Positions 24,770-34,030 of a stretch of DNA of 64,000 nt are shown here, in pieces (position 1 is the first letter of the stretch; each line of letters opens with the position of its first letter). The notes under the pieces were generated by a model that searched no databases, was not told the origin of the DNA, and worked only from the letters and a program-made list of their open reading frames with translations. Made by a program: the position numbers and the translations under genes. The stretch is from Candidatus Nitrosopelagicus sp. GTDB lineage: Archaea > Thermoproteota > Nitrososphaeria > Nitrososphaerales > Nitrosopumilaceae. The DNA lies in contig JAOMBO010000002.1 of assembly GCA_028344575.1 (NCBI GenBank), positions 62,001 to 126,000 of the forward strand, given 5' to 3'.

Positions 24770-24873
24770 AGATGGAAACGGCTTTCACCTTTTTCAAAGC
24801 TACTCACCATCTCCGTAACCACAACGGCCTAATCATAGACCGCTACTGACGAAGACAGTGATCAGAATAGGTC
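24770..24873. ncRNA. structured intergenic segment, candidate non-coding RNA
   Basis: Between two minus-strand genes lies a segment visibly richer in G and C than its surroundings. It can form AGATGG/CCATCT enclosing GCTTT/AAAGC, then CCGT/ACGG, then GGCCTA/TAGGTC enclosing ACTG/CAGT (or CTGA/TCAG). No ORF fills it. On the minus strand an ACTAAAATATGG box lies just upstream of 24873. I cannot match it to a known RNA family. Confidence 0.4.
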
Positions 24874-24896
24874 AATTACCATATTTTAGTTTTGAA

Positions 24897-25121
24897 TCAG
24901 GCGCCACTAATGCTGTCTGTCAATTCCATGAAATAGGCAATGACAAAATTTAGTGCCTGAAATGCGACAAATCCTATACCAAAACATAGTACAATTTTTT
25001 TTGGTAATGATATCTTATTCCACCAGGAAAGAGTCTTTTTTGATGGTGTATTACACGATGAGCAATAATCACCATGTTCGGCTATTTTTATGCCACATTT
25101 TTGACAGAACATACAATACAT
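24897..25121 (-). CDS. zinc-ribbon membrane protein, 74 aa
   Basis: The start may be MFCQKCG, three codons after the listed one. An N-terminal zinc ribbon (CQKCG, YCSSC) precedes a short basic linker with TLSWWNK and one TM helix (IVLCFGIGFVAFQALNFVIAYF). This layout of zinc ribbon plus one TM is frequent among archaeal small membrane proteins. Function unknown. Confidence 0.6.
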   Translation of the reverse strand: MYCMFCQKCGIKIAEHGDYCSSCNTPSKKTLSWWNKISLPKKIVLCFGIGFVAFQALNFVIAYFMELTDSISGA

Positions 25122-25205
25122 TATTCCATACTTAAATTAAGAATTTCGAGAATGTGCCTATTTTTTTTCGCATACTATATTTAGAGTAAATGCAGATCGA
25201 ATACA

Positions 25206-26081
25206 TTGTCTAAATACCAAAATCAGCCAATTAACGTAAATTTCGGAAAGGCTAAAGGAGTAGTTTTAGGATTAATTGTTTTAATTATAATTGGAGTAAT
25301 GGTCGGTTCTGCAGTATCAATTGTAGATGCAGGATTCAGAGGCGTACTACTTCACTGGAACGCTGTAGATTTAGTTGATCCTCCACTAGAGGAAGGACTG
25401 CATTTTATAGTTCCATTCCAAGATTCAGTTGTTCCACTTGAGGTTCGTACCCTAAAGTATACAAAAGCGACAACGTCGGCATCACAGGACTTGCAGACAG
25501 TGTCAACTGAGATTACAGTAAACTATCATCCAGACCCAACTCGTGTTAACTATCTGTACAAAGAAGTTGGTTTAGACTATGAGAATCGTATCATTCAACC
25601 AACTGTAGAGGAGGTTGTAAAACAGGTAACAGCCAATTATAACGCTGAAGAGTTAATCACAAAAAGACCGCTAGTAAAACAAGACATTCAAAATGAGATT
25701 TCTGAACGTCTTGCTGACTTTAACATTACAACTGAAATTGTATCAATTACAGATTTCCAGTTCTCAGTATTATTTGCACAAGCAATTGAATCTAAAGTAG
25801 AGGCAGAACAACGCGCACTAAAAGCAGAAAATGATTTGGTGAGAATTGAGGTAGAAGCAAGACAGTTTGAAGCACAATCATTTGGTATTGCAGAAGCAAA
25901 TATTGCAGAAGCAAGAGGTGAAGCAGAAGCAATTAACATTATCAACCAAGCACTTGCAAACAACCCATACTATCTAGAATGGCTCAAGATTCAGAAATGG
26001 GATGGAATACTACCGCTAGTTACTGGCGGTGATGGAGCAACTCCATTTATTGAAATTCCAACAAATAACCAAAGACCTTAG
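25206..26081 (+). CDS. prohibitin/SPFH-domain membrane protein
   Basis: It starts at TTG, about 30 nt after a CTATATTTAG box. The N-terminal TM helix (GVVLGLIVLIIIGVMVG) is followed by an SPFH domain (GFRGVLLHWNAVDL...LEEGLHFIVPFQDS) and a coiled, alanine/glutamate-rich C-terminal half (AIESKVEAEQRALKAENDL, EANIAEARGEAEAINII). Prohibitins assemble in rings at the membrane and act as scaffolds or protease regulators. About 291 aa, the usual size. It overlaps a convergent small membrane gene by 4 nt. Confidence 0.88.
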   Translation: MSKYQNQPINVNFGKAKGVVLGLIVLIIIGVMVGSAVSIVDAGFRGVLLHWNAVDLVDPPLEEGLHFIVPFQDSVVPLEVRTLKYTKATTSASQDLQTVSTEITVNYHPDPTRVNYLYKEVGLDYENRIIQPTVEEVVKQVTANYNAEELITKRPLVKQDIQNEISERLADFNITTEIVSITDFQFSVLFAQAIESKVEAEQRALKAENDLVRIEVEARQFEAQSFGIAEANIAEARGEAEAINIINQALANNPYYLEWLKIQKWDGILPLVTGGDGATPFIEIPTNNQRP

Positions 26082-26371
26082 TTCTTAGGTTTATCTCTCA
26101 AGTTATCGTACATTGATAAAAATTGGTCAGGTTCGTTTCTACGATAATGTTTAGCTAAGCGATTAATCTCTGCATCAGATAATGTTTCACCTTTGTTTTC
26201 GTTAAACTCTTTGATTATCTCAAACTGTGTTTTTTTGATGTTATACCTTCTCAAGGTTCTATTGATTGAACCATTTGCCAAGATATCAAAAATCACATAT
26301 CTATACACCAGATAGCCAGATATTCCTAAAATTGCGACTATTGAGATTGGAATTATCCAAGCATATACCAT
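26078..26371 (-). CDS. 97-aa single-TM membrane protein
   Basis: One N-terminal TM helix (IIPISIVAILGISGYLVYRYVI) and a soluble basic C-terminus (RTLRRYNIKKTQFEIIKEF, LSDAEINRLAKHY). Probably a small membrane-anchored regulator. Convergent with the prohibitin gene; family not recognised. Confidence 0.6.
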   Translation of the reverse strand: MVYAWIIPISIVAILGISGYLVYRYVIFDILANGSINRTLRRYNIKKTQFEIIKEFNENKGETLSDAEINRLAKHYRRNEPDQFLSMYDNLRDKPKN

Positions 26372-26484
26372 GATTATGGTTAGTCAAAAGAGTATTTCAT
26401 TGTTATCCGTTAGAAAGGTTTTAGTTTGTATCAAAATTGATAATTTCTATTGGTTTGCACGCCAACAGGAGATTAATTTCTCTG

Positions 26485-26516
26485 CCTGAAGAGACGACAA
26501 ACGTTGTCTTTTCAGG
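26485..26516. repeat. hairpin upstream of large secreted protein gene
   Basis: CCTGAAGAGAC and GTCTTTTCAGG are 11-nt arms (one G-U wobble) around a 10-nt loop. It ends just before ATATTATAATTTC, the likely TATA region for the gene at 26574. Operator is more likely than terminator in this position. Confidence 0.4.
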
Positions 26517-26573
26517 ATATTATAATTTCAGTATAGAAATGAATTTTTATGATTCATTTGATTTTAGTACATT

Positions 26574-28820
26574 ATGAAAAAAATTATCGTATCTATCACA
26601 ATTTTAGTAATTATTTCATTAGCCTTTCCTTTAACATACGCTGAAGGAGTTCCCAATTGGGTGAAAAATACCGCAGGATGGTGGTCAACAGATAAGATTT
26701 CTGAACAAGAATTTGTTAATGCGATTGAATTTTTAATAAAAGATGGAATCATCCAAGTTAGTTCATCAAAATCTACAGAAGAATCCGAAGGAGTTCCCAA
26801 TTGGGTGAAAAATACCGCAGGATGGTGGTCAACAGATAAGATTTCTGAACAAGAATTTGTTAATGCGATTGAATTTTTAATAAAAGATGGAATCATCCAA
26901 GTTAGTTCATCAAAATCTACAGAAGAATCCGAAGGAGTTCCCAATTGGGTGAAAAATACCGCAGGATGGTGGTCAACAGATAAGATTTCTGAACAAGAAT
27001 TTGTTAATGCGATTGAATTTTTAATAAAAAGTAATGTCATAAGTTTTGATAAAATTTCATCAGAAAAAGAAACATTATTAGAAAAACGTCAAAAATTAAT
27101 TAATTATATTTGGAAAGAGAATGGATTTCCAACACATTTCCCAGATTTAATTGAGAACGATATCACTGATACAAATTTTGAAAATTTGAAAAATTTGAAA
27201 AAAATTGATAAATTTACAATTGAGATGAAGCATGGAGTTAATTCTATTGCATATATGTTAGTACCAATTGAACAAACAAATAATGATTTGATAATATATC
27301 ACGGAGGGCATGGCGACTATCTTCATGATGGTATAAAACAAATAAGATTTTTTTTAGATAGAGGTTTTACTGTGTTAACATTTTCTATGCCATTATCAGG
27401 TATGAATAGTACTCCAGAACTAAATGTGAATGGACAGAATATTGTGTTTAATGATCATGATTATTTTACGCATTTAGACTCAAATGAGTTTTCATCAATT
27501 TCTTATTTTGTTGAACCAATTACAGTATCACTAAATTTTATTGAAAAAGACTTTGAGTTTGATAATTATCATATGGTAGGCATTTCAGGTGGGGGATGGA
27601 CAACAATAATTTATCCAGCAATAGATGATAGGATTTCTCATAGTTTCTCTGTTGCAGGTTCAATTCCATTAGAGCTACGAACAAATCCAAAAGATTTAGG
27701 AGATTATGAACAACGTTTACCAGAATTATATGAGATAACAAATTTTTATGATCTTTATACACTTGCAGCTTTTGGTCAAGATAGAAAACTTACACAAGTT
27801 TTCAATTCTAATGATCCATGTTGTTTTGCAGCAGATAGATTGGACTTTAGTTATGAACAAACGATAAAAGATAATTTAAAAAATCTTGACGGTGAATTTT
27901 CCATATTTGTTGCTACTGAAAGTAATCATATTGTTTCAGGTATATCATTGATTGAATTTTTTAAAACTAGTGACGAGAAGTATAGAAACATACACGAAAA
28001 TTATGAACAAAGAATATCTAAAAATGATTATTCAGGACTAAAAATGGAATATTTGGCTGGGCCAAAAAGTGGAGATATTCAAAATCTTGATTTAACAGGT
28101 TCAATGATAAAAAATGTTGATTTTCAAAATCAGGACATAGAAAATAGTATAATGTTTTCATCAGCACTTCTTAATGCCGATTTTACTAATTCTAATATTT
28201 CAAATTCAGATTTATCATTTTCTCTTATAACACCAATTTTCCAAGATACAAAAATTGAAAATGTTGATTTCAGTAGTAGTCGTTTTTTAAATGCAGATTT
28301 TTCGCCAAGTGAAATTAAAAATATAAAATTCGATATCAAAATGTGTTACACTTGTAATTTTGAAGGAGTTAACATATCGGAAATGAAAATTCAAGAAGGA
28401 AATCATTATTATGTTTCTATGGTAGATTCAAACTTTAGAAATATAGATTTTAGAAGTTGGGAAAATAAAAAAGTAGATTTTACTTCAAAAGCTGGAACTA
28501 TATCAACTAATCCATCATCTGATTTATCATATTCAAATTTATCAAATATGGATTTGAGGAGTTTTATATTTTCTCACATAGATCAAGAAATAAAACAAAC
28601 TGGTGACATTCTAAACATCGGTGGAGTTGATTACAATATTTCAGATGTTGGTGGACATGGTGCAAATTTGTCTGGTGCAAATTTGTCTGGTGCAAATTTA
28701 GAAGGAATGAATTTATCATTGGTGAATTTGTCTGGTGCAAATTTGTCTGGTGCAAATTTGTCTGGTGCAAATTTGTCTGGTGCAAATTTAGGATGTTTTG
28801 GTCACATAATATGTGAATAA
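26574..28820 (+). CDS. secreted alpha/beta-hydrolase with WW-type repeats and pentapeptide repeats
   Basis: 748 aa with a signal peptide ([20 protein letters not shown]). Three tandem 48-aa units ([20 protein letters not shown]...) follow, each the WxKNTAxWW unit seen at 24202. A hydrolase-like domain follows: YHGGHGD (oxyanion-hole-like), GISGGGW (nucleophile elbow G-x-S-x-G-G), and SNHIVSG as the likely catalytic His. The C-terminal 200 residues are pentapeptide repeats with A(D/N)LSx(x) pattern, ending in near-identical LSGAN units. The fusion suggests a secreted esterase or peptidase displayed on a beta-helix. Substrate unknown. Confidence 0.75.
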   Translation: MKKIIVSITILVIISLAFPLTYAEGVPNWVKNTAGWWSTDKISEQEFVNAIEFLIKDGIIQVSSSKSTEESEGVPNWVKNTAGWWSTDKISEQEFVNAIEFLIKDGIIQVSSSKSTEESEGVPNWVKNTAGWWSTDKISEQEFVNAIEFLIKSNVISFDKISSEKETLLEKRQKLINYIWKENGFPTHFPDLIENDITDTNFENLKNLKKIDKFTIEMKHGVNSIAYMLVPIEQTNNDLIIYHGGHGDYLHDGIKQIRFFLDRGFTVLTFSMPLSGMNSTPELNVNGQNIVFNDHDYFTHLDSNEFSSISYFVEPITVSLNFIEKDFEFDNYHMVGISGGGWTTIIYPAIDDRISHSFSVAGSIPLELRTNPKDLGDYEQRLPELYEITNFYDLYTLAAFGQDRKLTQVFNSNDPCCFAADRLDFSYEQTIKDNLKNLDGEFSIFVATESNHIVSGISLIEFFKTSDEKYRNIHENYEQRISKNDYSGLKMEYLAGPKSGDIQNLDLTGSMIKNVDFQNQDIENSIMFSSALLNADFTNSNISNSDLSFSLITPIFQDTKIENVDFSSSRFLNADFSPSEIKNIKFDIKMCYTCNFEGVNISEMKIQEGNHYYVSMVDSNFRNIDFRSWENKKVDFTSKAGTISTNPSSDLSYSNLSNMDLRSFIFSHIDQEIKQTGDILNIGGVDYNISDVGGHGANLSGANLSGANLEGMNLSLVNLSGANLSGANLSGANLSGANLGCFGHIICE
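26643..27029 (+). repeat. 144-bp tandem repeat, nearly three copies
   Basis: Copies begin at 26643, 26787 and 26931, period exactly 144 bp. By eye, copies one and two are identical base for base, and copy three is identical over its first 99 bp, before the sequence diverges. The repeat encodes the 48-aa WW-type unit in frame. Confidence 0.9.
28659..28789 (+). repeat. 15-bp tandem repeats encoding LSGAN pentapeptides
   Basis: Units of TTGTCTGGTGCAAAT follow each other at the 3' end of the secreted hydrolase gene, with a short interruption (EGMNLSLVN). Their identity at the DNA level points to recent slippage expansion. Confidence 0.85.
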
Positions 28821-28999
28821 CAATGAATGATTCTAAATAGTCAATGTGTATTAGAATATTTGCTGATGATTATAGATTAGACGAGGTTCTCTCTGACTTC
28901 CTCAAACAGTGATGAGATAAAGTTCATTTGAACGCCGAATTATGAAGCACGAAATTTTTTATTGCATAGAATTTTAAGCAAAAAACGCATGTTTGAATC

Positions 29000-30172
29000 A
29001 TGAGATATTTAGCAGTAATTTTTTCTTTATTATTTTTTTCAATTGTTACTCCAGCATTTGCAGAGTTAAATGTCGATGTGATAGCTGATGGATTGAATAA
29101 TCCATGGGAAATTGTGTTTGGACCAGAAGGAGAGATTTACTTTACAGAAAGAGACGGGCGGTTATGGATAATTGAAGAGTTTGGTCAGGCAAAAATAATC
29201 GAAACATTCCCAAAGAGTGGTTCTGTAGAAGGTGGAACTTTAGGACTTGCACTGGATCCAATGTTTGAGCAAAATAAACGAATCTACATTTATCAAACAA
29301 ATCTAGAACTAGAATTTTTCCAAAACAAAGTTTTTAGTTTTACACTTGATGATTATACATTAACTAACAAAGAAATCATAATTGAAAACATACCTGGGGC
29401 TCCATGGCACGACGGCGGAAGAATATCTTTTGGTCCTGATGAAAAATTATACATAACAACAGGTGATGCAATTAATCCTGGATGGTCACAAGATTTATCA
29501 TCTCTTGCAGGAAAAATTCTTAGAATTAATTCTGATGGTACAATTCCTGATGATAATCCATTTGATTCTAGCCCAATTTTTTCTTATGGTCATCGTAATC
29601 CACAAGGAATTGCATGGAATGAAGATGGTTTGTTTGTATCATCAGAACACGGACCATCTGGAGAGATGGGGTATGGACATGATGAGATTAACGTAATTGT
29701 AAAGGGGAAAAATTATGGTTGGCCAAAAGTTGTGGGTGATTCATCTGATGGTACATTTGTAAATCCAATTATTCACAGCGGTGAACAAACTTGGGCACCA
29801 AGCGGAATGGTGTTTTACAATTCAGATAAAATTTCTATTTTAGAAGGAAAGTTTTTGGTTGGAACGTTAAGAGGTCAACATCTAATGGTGTTAGATGTTG
29901 CAAATGATGGTTCGTTAATCAGTAAAGAGAAAATGTTTGAGGGAGATTTTGGTAGAATTCGTACCGCACAGATTGGTCCTGATGGAGTTGTGTATCTACT
30001 AACATCAAACGGAGACAATGATAAGATAATTCGCATCTCTGAATCACCGCTTGAAGAGGTTACAAAGTTTACATCTAACGAGTCTGGAGATAATCTAACT
30101 ATAGTATATGTGATAGTTGGAATTATTGTTGTAGGAGTTATAGGCGCTATTGTAATTAAACGAAGAAGATGA
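29000..30172 (+). CDS. PQQ-type soluble glucose/aldose sugar dehydrogenase, membrane anchored
   Basis: 390 aa. A signal peptide precedes the beta-propeller of GSDH/ASD proteins: 'GLNNPWEIVFGPEGEIYFTERDGRLW', PWHDGGRISFGPDEKLYITTGD, YGHRNPQGIAW, SSEHGPSGE and KNYGWP are family hallmarks. The conserved His before NPQ is typical of PQQ sites. A C-terminal TM helix with a KRRR stop-transfer ends the protein, so it stays in the cell envelope. Substrate and cofactor are inferred from family, not seen directly. Confidence 0.85.
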   Translation: MRYLAVIFSLLFFSIVTPAFAELNVDVIADGLNNPWEIVFGPEGEIYFTERDGRLWIIEEFGQAKIIETFPKSGSVEGGTLGLALDPMFEQNKRIYIYQTNLELEFFQNKVFSFTLDDYTLTNKEIIIENIPGAPWHDGGRISFGPDEKLYITTGDAINPGWSQDLSSLAGKILRINSDGTIPDDNPFDSSPIFSYGHRNPQGIAWNEDGLFVSSEHGPSGEMGYGHDEINVIVKGKNYGWPKVVGDSSDGTFVNPIIHSGEQTWAPSGMVFYNSDKISILEGKFLVGTLRGQHLMVLDVANDGSLISKEKMFEGDFGRIRTAQIGPDGVVYLLTSNGDNDKIIRISESPLEEVTKFTSNESGDNLTIVYVIVGIIVVGVIGAIVIKRRR

Positions 30173-30598
30173 TTATTCGTTTTCTAGTTCCTTTACTTTA
30201 GCAAAACAGGTTTCGGCCTCGTCATCTAAACCCTTGTGCTTCAATAATTCTGCTTTGTTATACCATGCATCTGCATAACCAGGCGATATTTCAATTGCTT
30301 TTTCATAACTAGAAATGGCATCATCATACTTTTCCAATTGTGTTAGTGCAACACCTCGGTCATACCAGATAAGTGAATCATTAGCATCAATAGTTGCAGC
30401 TTTATCATAACATGTTATAGCATCTTCATACTTTTCTAGTTCCACTAATGAAATTCCTTTGTTTAGATAAATTTCTGAAGTTTCTACAATTTTTAGAGCT
30501 TTATCATAAAATTCTATGGCCTCTTTATGTTCATCATAATCTGCTGAAAGAACTCCTTCGTTAACCAAAGCCTTGGCATCTGCCTCTGTTAATCCCAT
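30173..30598 (-). CDS. TPR protein, 141 aa
   Basis: Three TPR units, e.g. EKYDDAISSYEKAIEISPGYADAWYNKAE, follow a short acidic start (GLTEADAKALVNEG). Scaffold role expected. A perfect 8-bp inverted repeat (30598-30616) overlaps the first base of the start codon. Convergent with the sugar dehydrogenase, stops adjacent. Confidence 0.8.
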   Translation of the reverse strand: MGLTEADAKALVNEGVLSADYDEHKEAIEFYDKALKIVETSEIYLNKGISLVELEKYEDAITCYDKAATIDANDSLIWYDRGVALTQLEKYDDAISSYEKAIEISPGYADAWYNKAELLKHKGLDDEAETCFAKVKELENE

Positions 30599-30616
30599 TA
30601 CGATAGATTATCGTAA
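30598..30616. promoter_or_regulatory. palindrome at the TPR gene start
   Basis: TTACGATA-GAT-TATCGTAA is a perfect inverted repeat with a 3-nt loop. It lies between a CTTATCTAAAAT TATA-like region and the ATG, so it could be a repressor site at the transcription start. Confidence 0.45.
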
Positions 30617-30632
30617 TTTTAGATAAGCTTTA

Positions 30633-30887
30633 CTAAATTTTCTTTTTGTATTTGATTTTTTTACAGTTATGAGGTCGACTTGTATTTTTATCAATTGGAA
30701 TAAATTTTCCATCTTCTGTTTTAAAATCTTCATCAAAGTAAATTTTTCCTCCACATCCCTTATCACAACTGTTAATTTTTTGATTTGAATAATCGGAAAA
30801 TTTTATTCTTTTAGGAAGTTTGTCTTTATCACAAGTGGTACAAAATTTACCACTCATTCGGTCATTACATTTTGGACAAAATTTCAT
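30633..30887 (-). CDS. 84-aa zinc protein with two or three knuckles
   Basis: N-terminal CPKC and CTTC form a zinc ribbon. Later CDKGCGG and a PHNCKK His-Cys may form a second site. The rest is basic (KLPKRIKFSDYSNQK, IKYKKKI). Nucleic-acid binding is plausible. It lies 5 nt upstream... downstream-neighbour of AglB on the same strand, with AglB's stop near its start. Confidence 0.65.
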   Translation of the reverse strand: MKFCPKCNDRMSGKFCTTCDKDKLPKRIKFSDYSNQKINSCDKGCGGKIYFDEDFKTEDGKFIPIDKNTSRPHNCKKIKYKKKI

Positions 30888-30892
30888 AATTT

Positions 30893-33160
30893 TTAAGGAT
30901 TGTAGTCATGATTAATTTTATAAATGAAAACTGCAGTCATTGGTCCTTGTTGTTGACTGTAAAAACTAGGTGAGGCATATACAAGATAGTATGGATCATT
31001 ATCAGGATCTTGGAATTTTATGTCGTTAACATAAACAGGAATTAAACCATTTTGGTATACATCAAACGCTCTACCAGAAGAAGGATCAACATATTTGAAA
31101 ATTGAAAATGGGGTTAGCATTCCTAATGTAGAATTTTCCATGTAAAATGGCGTTGGAGAGATATTATCATCTTCTAACATTTTAGAGACATCATGATTAG
31201 AAATTGCTGTATACCAAGTTTTCTTACTTTCATCACCACCGCCTTCAAGAGTGTAGAAAGGTACGTTAGAATTTTCTGAGTAAAATCTTTCACCTGCTAA
31301 ATAAATTAACAAATAATCAGCATCCATTCCTTGTGGAATTGGATGACAACTTTGTTCAAGAACGCCCAATTCTTGTGCTTCTTTTTTGAAAATTTGTTTA
31401 CATGATTCATTAAATGTTAAATCAGTTGTAGGATCCTTAATTTTTCCCCATAATCTTATATTTTCTTCACCAATATACTGTGAAACATCTTCAGAATAAT
31501 GGGACTTTAACATGTGCCATGAATTTTCAGGAGTAGTGATTAAAGCATAAGCTATTTTTTTGATTTGCCAATCAATTAGAGTTGCATTATCAGCTAAAGT
31601 TGTACGTTCACTTAACGTAGTAATCCAGTATCCATAATCCCACCATGATGCAATAATAGCATCTTCAGGTGTATTTTGTTTTAACCATAATGTTGCATCA
31701 AGCCAATCATCAGTTGAATAGTTAGCAAATGAAGAACCGCCATTCAATATGGACGGGGTAAAGTCAGCCCAAGTTAGCCAAGTATTATTTTCAGGCAGGG
31801 TTATAGGAATAAGGAATAAAATAATGATTACAATCGGAAATATGAATTTCGTTAAGATTTGTTTATCTTGTTGAAATATTTTTTGAGTTAGAATTGTCAG
31901 TCCAATAGAACCTAAAATTATAATTCCAACTGATGCAAATAATTCTAATCTAATAAAGGCCGAACTAACATAGATAGCAAGAATGCTAGTAAATATAGCG
32001 AAAATTCTCATGTCGGTTTTTAGATTAATTGTTTTTTTGGAGAAAAGAAACCATATTCCAATTACTGCAAATATAAGAAAAACTGATAAAAATGTGAATG
32101 ATAGTGTTAAATTAGTAGTCATGTGCTCTGCAACAGAATCAGTTAAGCTATCTTGACTAGTTAAGAAAGGATTTACAGCGTTAAGATATCTAAACGAAGG
32201 CAATCCAATAATTCCAGAACTTAAAATTCCTATACCAGATGCAATAAATGAAACTAAAACAATTACGCAGTTACGAATTTTTGTACGTTCACTACTAAAC
32301 TTCATAATAACTCCAGAAATTATTATGAAAATTGTGGGTAGAAGAATTGCTATTCCAGCATATCCAATTATGAAGGTAGAAGTTCTTTCAAATAATAAAG
32401 AAAACAGTATCAATGATGCTGAGAATGAAGGAGCTGCCCACATTATGAAATTATCTTTATTTTTGAATAATGGTAATGAAAAATAAAATAATACAATAGG
32501 CAGTACAAAGAACAAGATACCACCCCAGGATGACAATCCCAATGACAAAAAGAATCCAGCTGTAATTAATTTAATAAAAGAGATTTTGCCTTTGTTAAAT
32601 TTTATTCCTGAAACAAAAAGATAGATTGCTATAAACGCGAAGAAAAGTCCTAAGGGTTCTGATTTAAACCATCCAAGTAGTCCTCTAGTAAAAATTGGGA
32701 CCGATACTGAGAAAATTAATGCCGCAAATAATCCAGCAGTTGTACCAGCTAAAACACGAACAAATGCGAAAACTACAAGTGCAGTTAGAGAACCAAAGAC
32801 AATCGGTAAGAGGATTGTAAAGTCATAGACAGATAAGCCAAAATTAAAAACCTGATAGAGTGATGCAGCTGTAAGATGTAGAGTTACTTGTGACGTCTCA
32901 GACACATTTCTTCCAAATGGATGCCAACTTTTTTCATCAATCCAATTGAAGTATGCATCAGTTCCGTTATCTAAAATATATTCAGTTGCTCTAAAATTAA
33001 AAAATGGATCAAATTCAAACAATTCAAAACCATATGTTGCAGGAGTAGAGCGAATTATAATTGAAATTGAGACAGAAAGAGCTAAAATTCCAATTACAAG
33101 TAAATGTTGTAATCTAAAATCAAAATTACCTACTGAAAATAATTTTTGATTAGATACCAT
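30893..33160 (-). CDS. aglB: dolichyl-(di)phosphooligosaccharide-protein oligosaccharyltransferase
   Basis: STT3/AglB transfers the lipid-linked glycan to Asn-X-Ser/Thr in exported proteins, e.g. the S-layer. The 755-aa protein has an N-terminal loop with EFDPFFNFRAT (catalytic acidic motif), about 12-13 TM helices, then WWDYGYWI, the signature WWDYG. The C-terminal globular domain contains IKKIAYAL and further acceptor-site residues. It lies near an envelope-related PQQ dehydrogenase and PEBP, but in its own unit. Confidence 0.93.
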   Translation of the reverse strand: MVSNQKLFSVGNFDFRLQHLLVIGILALSVSISIIIRSTPATYGFELFEFDPFFNFRATEYILDNGTDAYFNWIDEKSWHPFGRNVSETSQVTLHLTAASLYQVFNFGLSVYDFTILLPIVFGSLTALVVFAFVRVLAGTTAGLFAALIFSVSVPIFTRGLLGWFKSEPLGLFFAFIAIYLFVSGIKFNKGKISFIKLITAGFFLSLGLSSWGGILFFVLPIVLFYFSLPLFKNKDNFIMWAAPSFSASLILFSLLFERTSTFIIGYAGIAILLPTIFIIISGVIMKFSSERTKIRNCVIVLVSFIASGIGILSSGIIGLPSFRYLNAVNPFLTSQDSLTDSVAEHMTTNLTLSFTFLSVFLIFAVIGIWFLFSKKTINLKTDMRIFAIFTSILAIYVSSAFIRLELFASVGIIILGSIGLTILTQKIFQQDKQILTKFIFPIVIIILFLIPITLPENNTWLTWADFTPSILNGGSSFANYSTDDWLDATLWLKQNTPEDAIIASWWDYGYWITTLSERTTLADNATLIDWQIKKIAYALITTPENSWHMLKSHYSEDVSQYIGEENIRLWGKIKDPTTDLTFNESCKQIFKKEAQELGVLEQSCHPIPQGMDADYLLIYLAGERFYSENSNVPFYTLEGGGDESKKTWYTAISNHDVSKMLEDDNISPTPFYMENSTLGMLTPFSIFKYVDPSSGRAFDVYQNGLIPVYVNDIKFQDPDNDPYYLVYASPSFYSQQQGPMTAVFIYKINHDYNP

Positions 33161-33200
33161 ATTTCAATTCAATTTTGATAGTTATTTACAGTTTATTGCA

Positions 33201-33626
33201 CTATGGTGCAAAAGTTCCAGTTAATTTGGCTTCAGCTAGAATGTGACCTTTCATTGCATCTTCTAATTCCTGTTTTGTGTAACCTTCTTTTAGAACTAAT
33301 TCTTTACCAAGTGCATATGCTTTGAATACATAGGTATGTCGTCCATCTGGAGGTGCAGGTCCACCATAACCAATTTCGCCAAAATCTGTTTTACCCTGAA
33401 TTAGAGTAACATCATTTAGATCATGATATGTTAACCAATGAACCCAAATCTTTCCTACTGCAGCCATAGCATCTGGATCATCCATGATTAATGCTAATGT
33501 TTTTGTTTCATCTGGAACAGAACCAAATTGAATATTTGGTTGTTCATTTTCATGTTTATATCCAAATTTTTTAGGAATCTCTGCTCCATCATTGAAATCA
33601 GAACACGTTATAGAAAATTCAGACAT
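33201..33626 (-). CDS. PEBP (YbhB/YbcL) family protein
   Basis: The 141-aa protein shows the family's ligand-binding site: MDDPDAMAAVGKIWVHWLTYHD and IGYGGPAPPDGRHTYVFKAYALG. It binds phospholipid-like or phosphorylated ligands and may regulate signalling; bacterial and archaeal roles are poorly known. Complete length, no signal peptide. Confidence 0.9.
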   Translation of the reverse strand: MSEFSITCSDFNDGAEIPKKFGYKHENEQPNIQFGSVPDETKTLALIMDDPDAMAAVGKIWVHWLTYHDLNDVTLIQGKTDFGEIGYGGPAPPDGRHTYVFKAYALGKELVLKEGYTKQELEDAMKGHILAEAKLTGTFAP

Positions 33627-33661
33627 GATTCATTGAATAATTATTTTTAAAATAAAGTTTT

Positions 33662-34030
33662 CTAGTTTTCAAGAACAATTTTATCATTATGAATAGATAA
33701 AATTGAACTTCCTGATTGTTTTATCTTATTTTTCAATTCTCTATCCATCGTAGCTACAATACTTCTATTTTCTTTGATAAAATCAAGAATTGCTACATCA
33801 GCATTGCTGCCATCAATGTCATTTGTTTTAAAATTTTTGATGAAATGTAAGGTTTGTTCTGAAATAATTTTTTTATCAGGATCTCCTGCTAAATGTTCTA
33901 ACTCTTTTTTAACAATTTTAGGTACAATGAATGATAGAGTTCCAATTTCAGTCTCTATAGAATCAATATTTTTTATTCTATGAGTGGCTAAATGAATTAA
34001 AAAACTAGTATCAGAGATTACTTTAACCAA
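33662..34030 (-). CDS. PIN-domain nuclease, Fcf1/VapC9-like
   Basis: At 122 aa it is a single PIN domain: ISDTSFLIHLA (Asp 1), Glu in the second helix (EIETEIGTL), SNADVAILDFIK (Asp 2) and ATMDRELKNKI (Asp 3). Location directly after aIF2-gamma (8-nt overlap) is common in archaea, where the pair belongs to translation/ribosome biogenesis rather than toxin-antitoxin. No antitoxin-like gene is adjacent. Confidence 0.8.
   Translation of the reverse strand: MVKVISDTSFLIHLATHRIKNIDSIETEIGTLSFIVPKIVKKELEHLAGDPDKKIISEQTLHFIKNFKTNDIDGSNADVAILDFIKENRSIVATMDRELKNKIKQSGSSILSIHNDKIVLEN

Noticed and set aside
26564-27040. Minus-strand ORF of 158 aa with repeats (track line)
   Set aside because: It is the antisense shadow of the 144-bp tandem repeats in the secreted hydrolase gene, with no start signal and no plausible protein features.
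28860-28960. GAGG/CCTC partial hairpin in the gap before the sugar dehydrogenase
   Set aside because: Only four pairs with a long loop; nothing supports function.
33662-34030. PIN protein as VapC toxin
   Set aside because: No antitoxin gene; the position after aIF2-gamma is a known archaeal arrangement for a housekeeping PIN protein.
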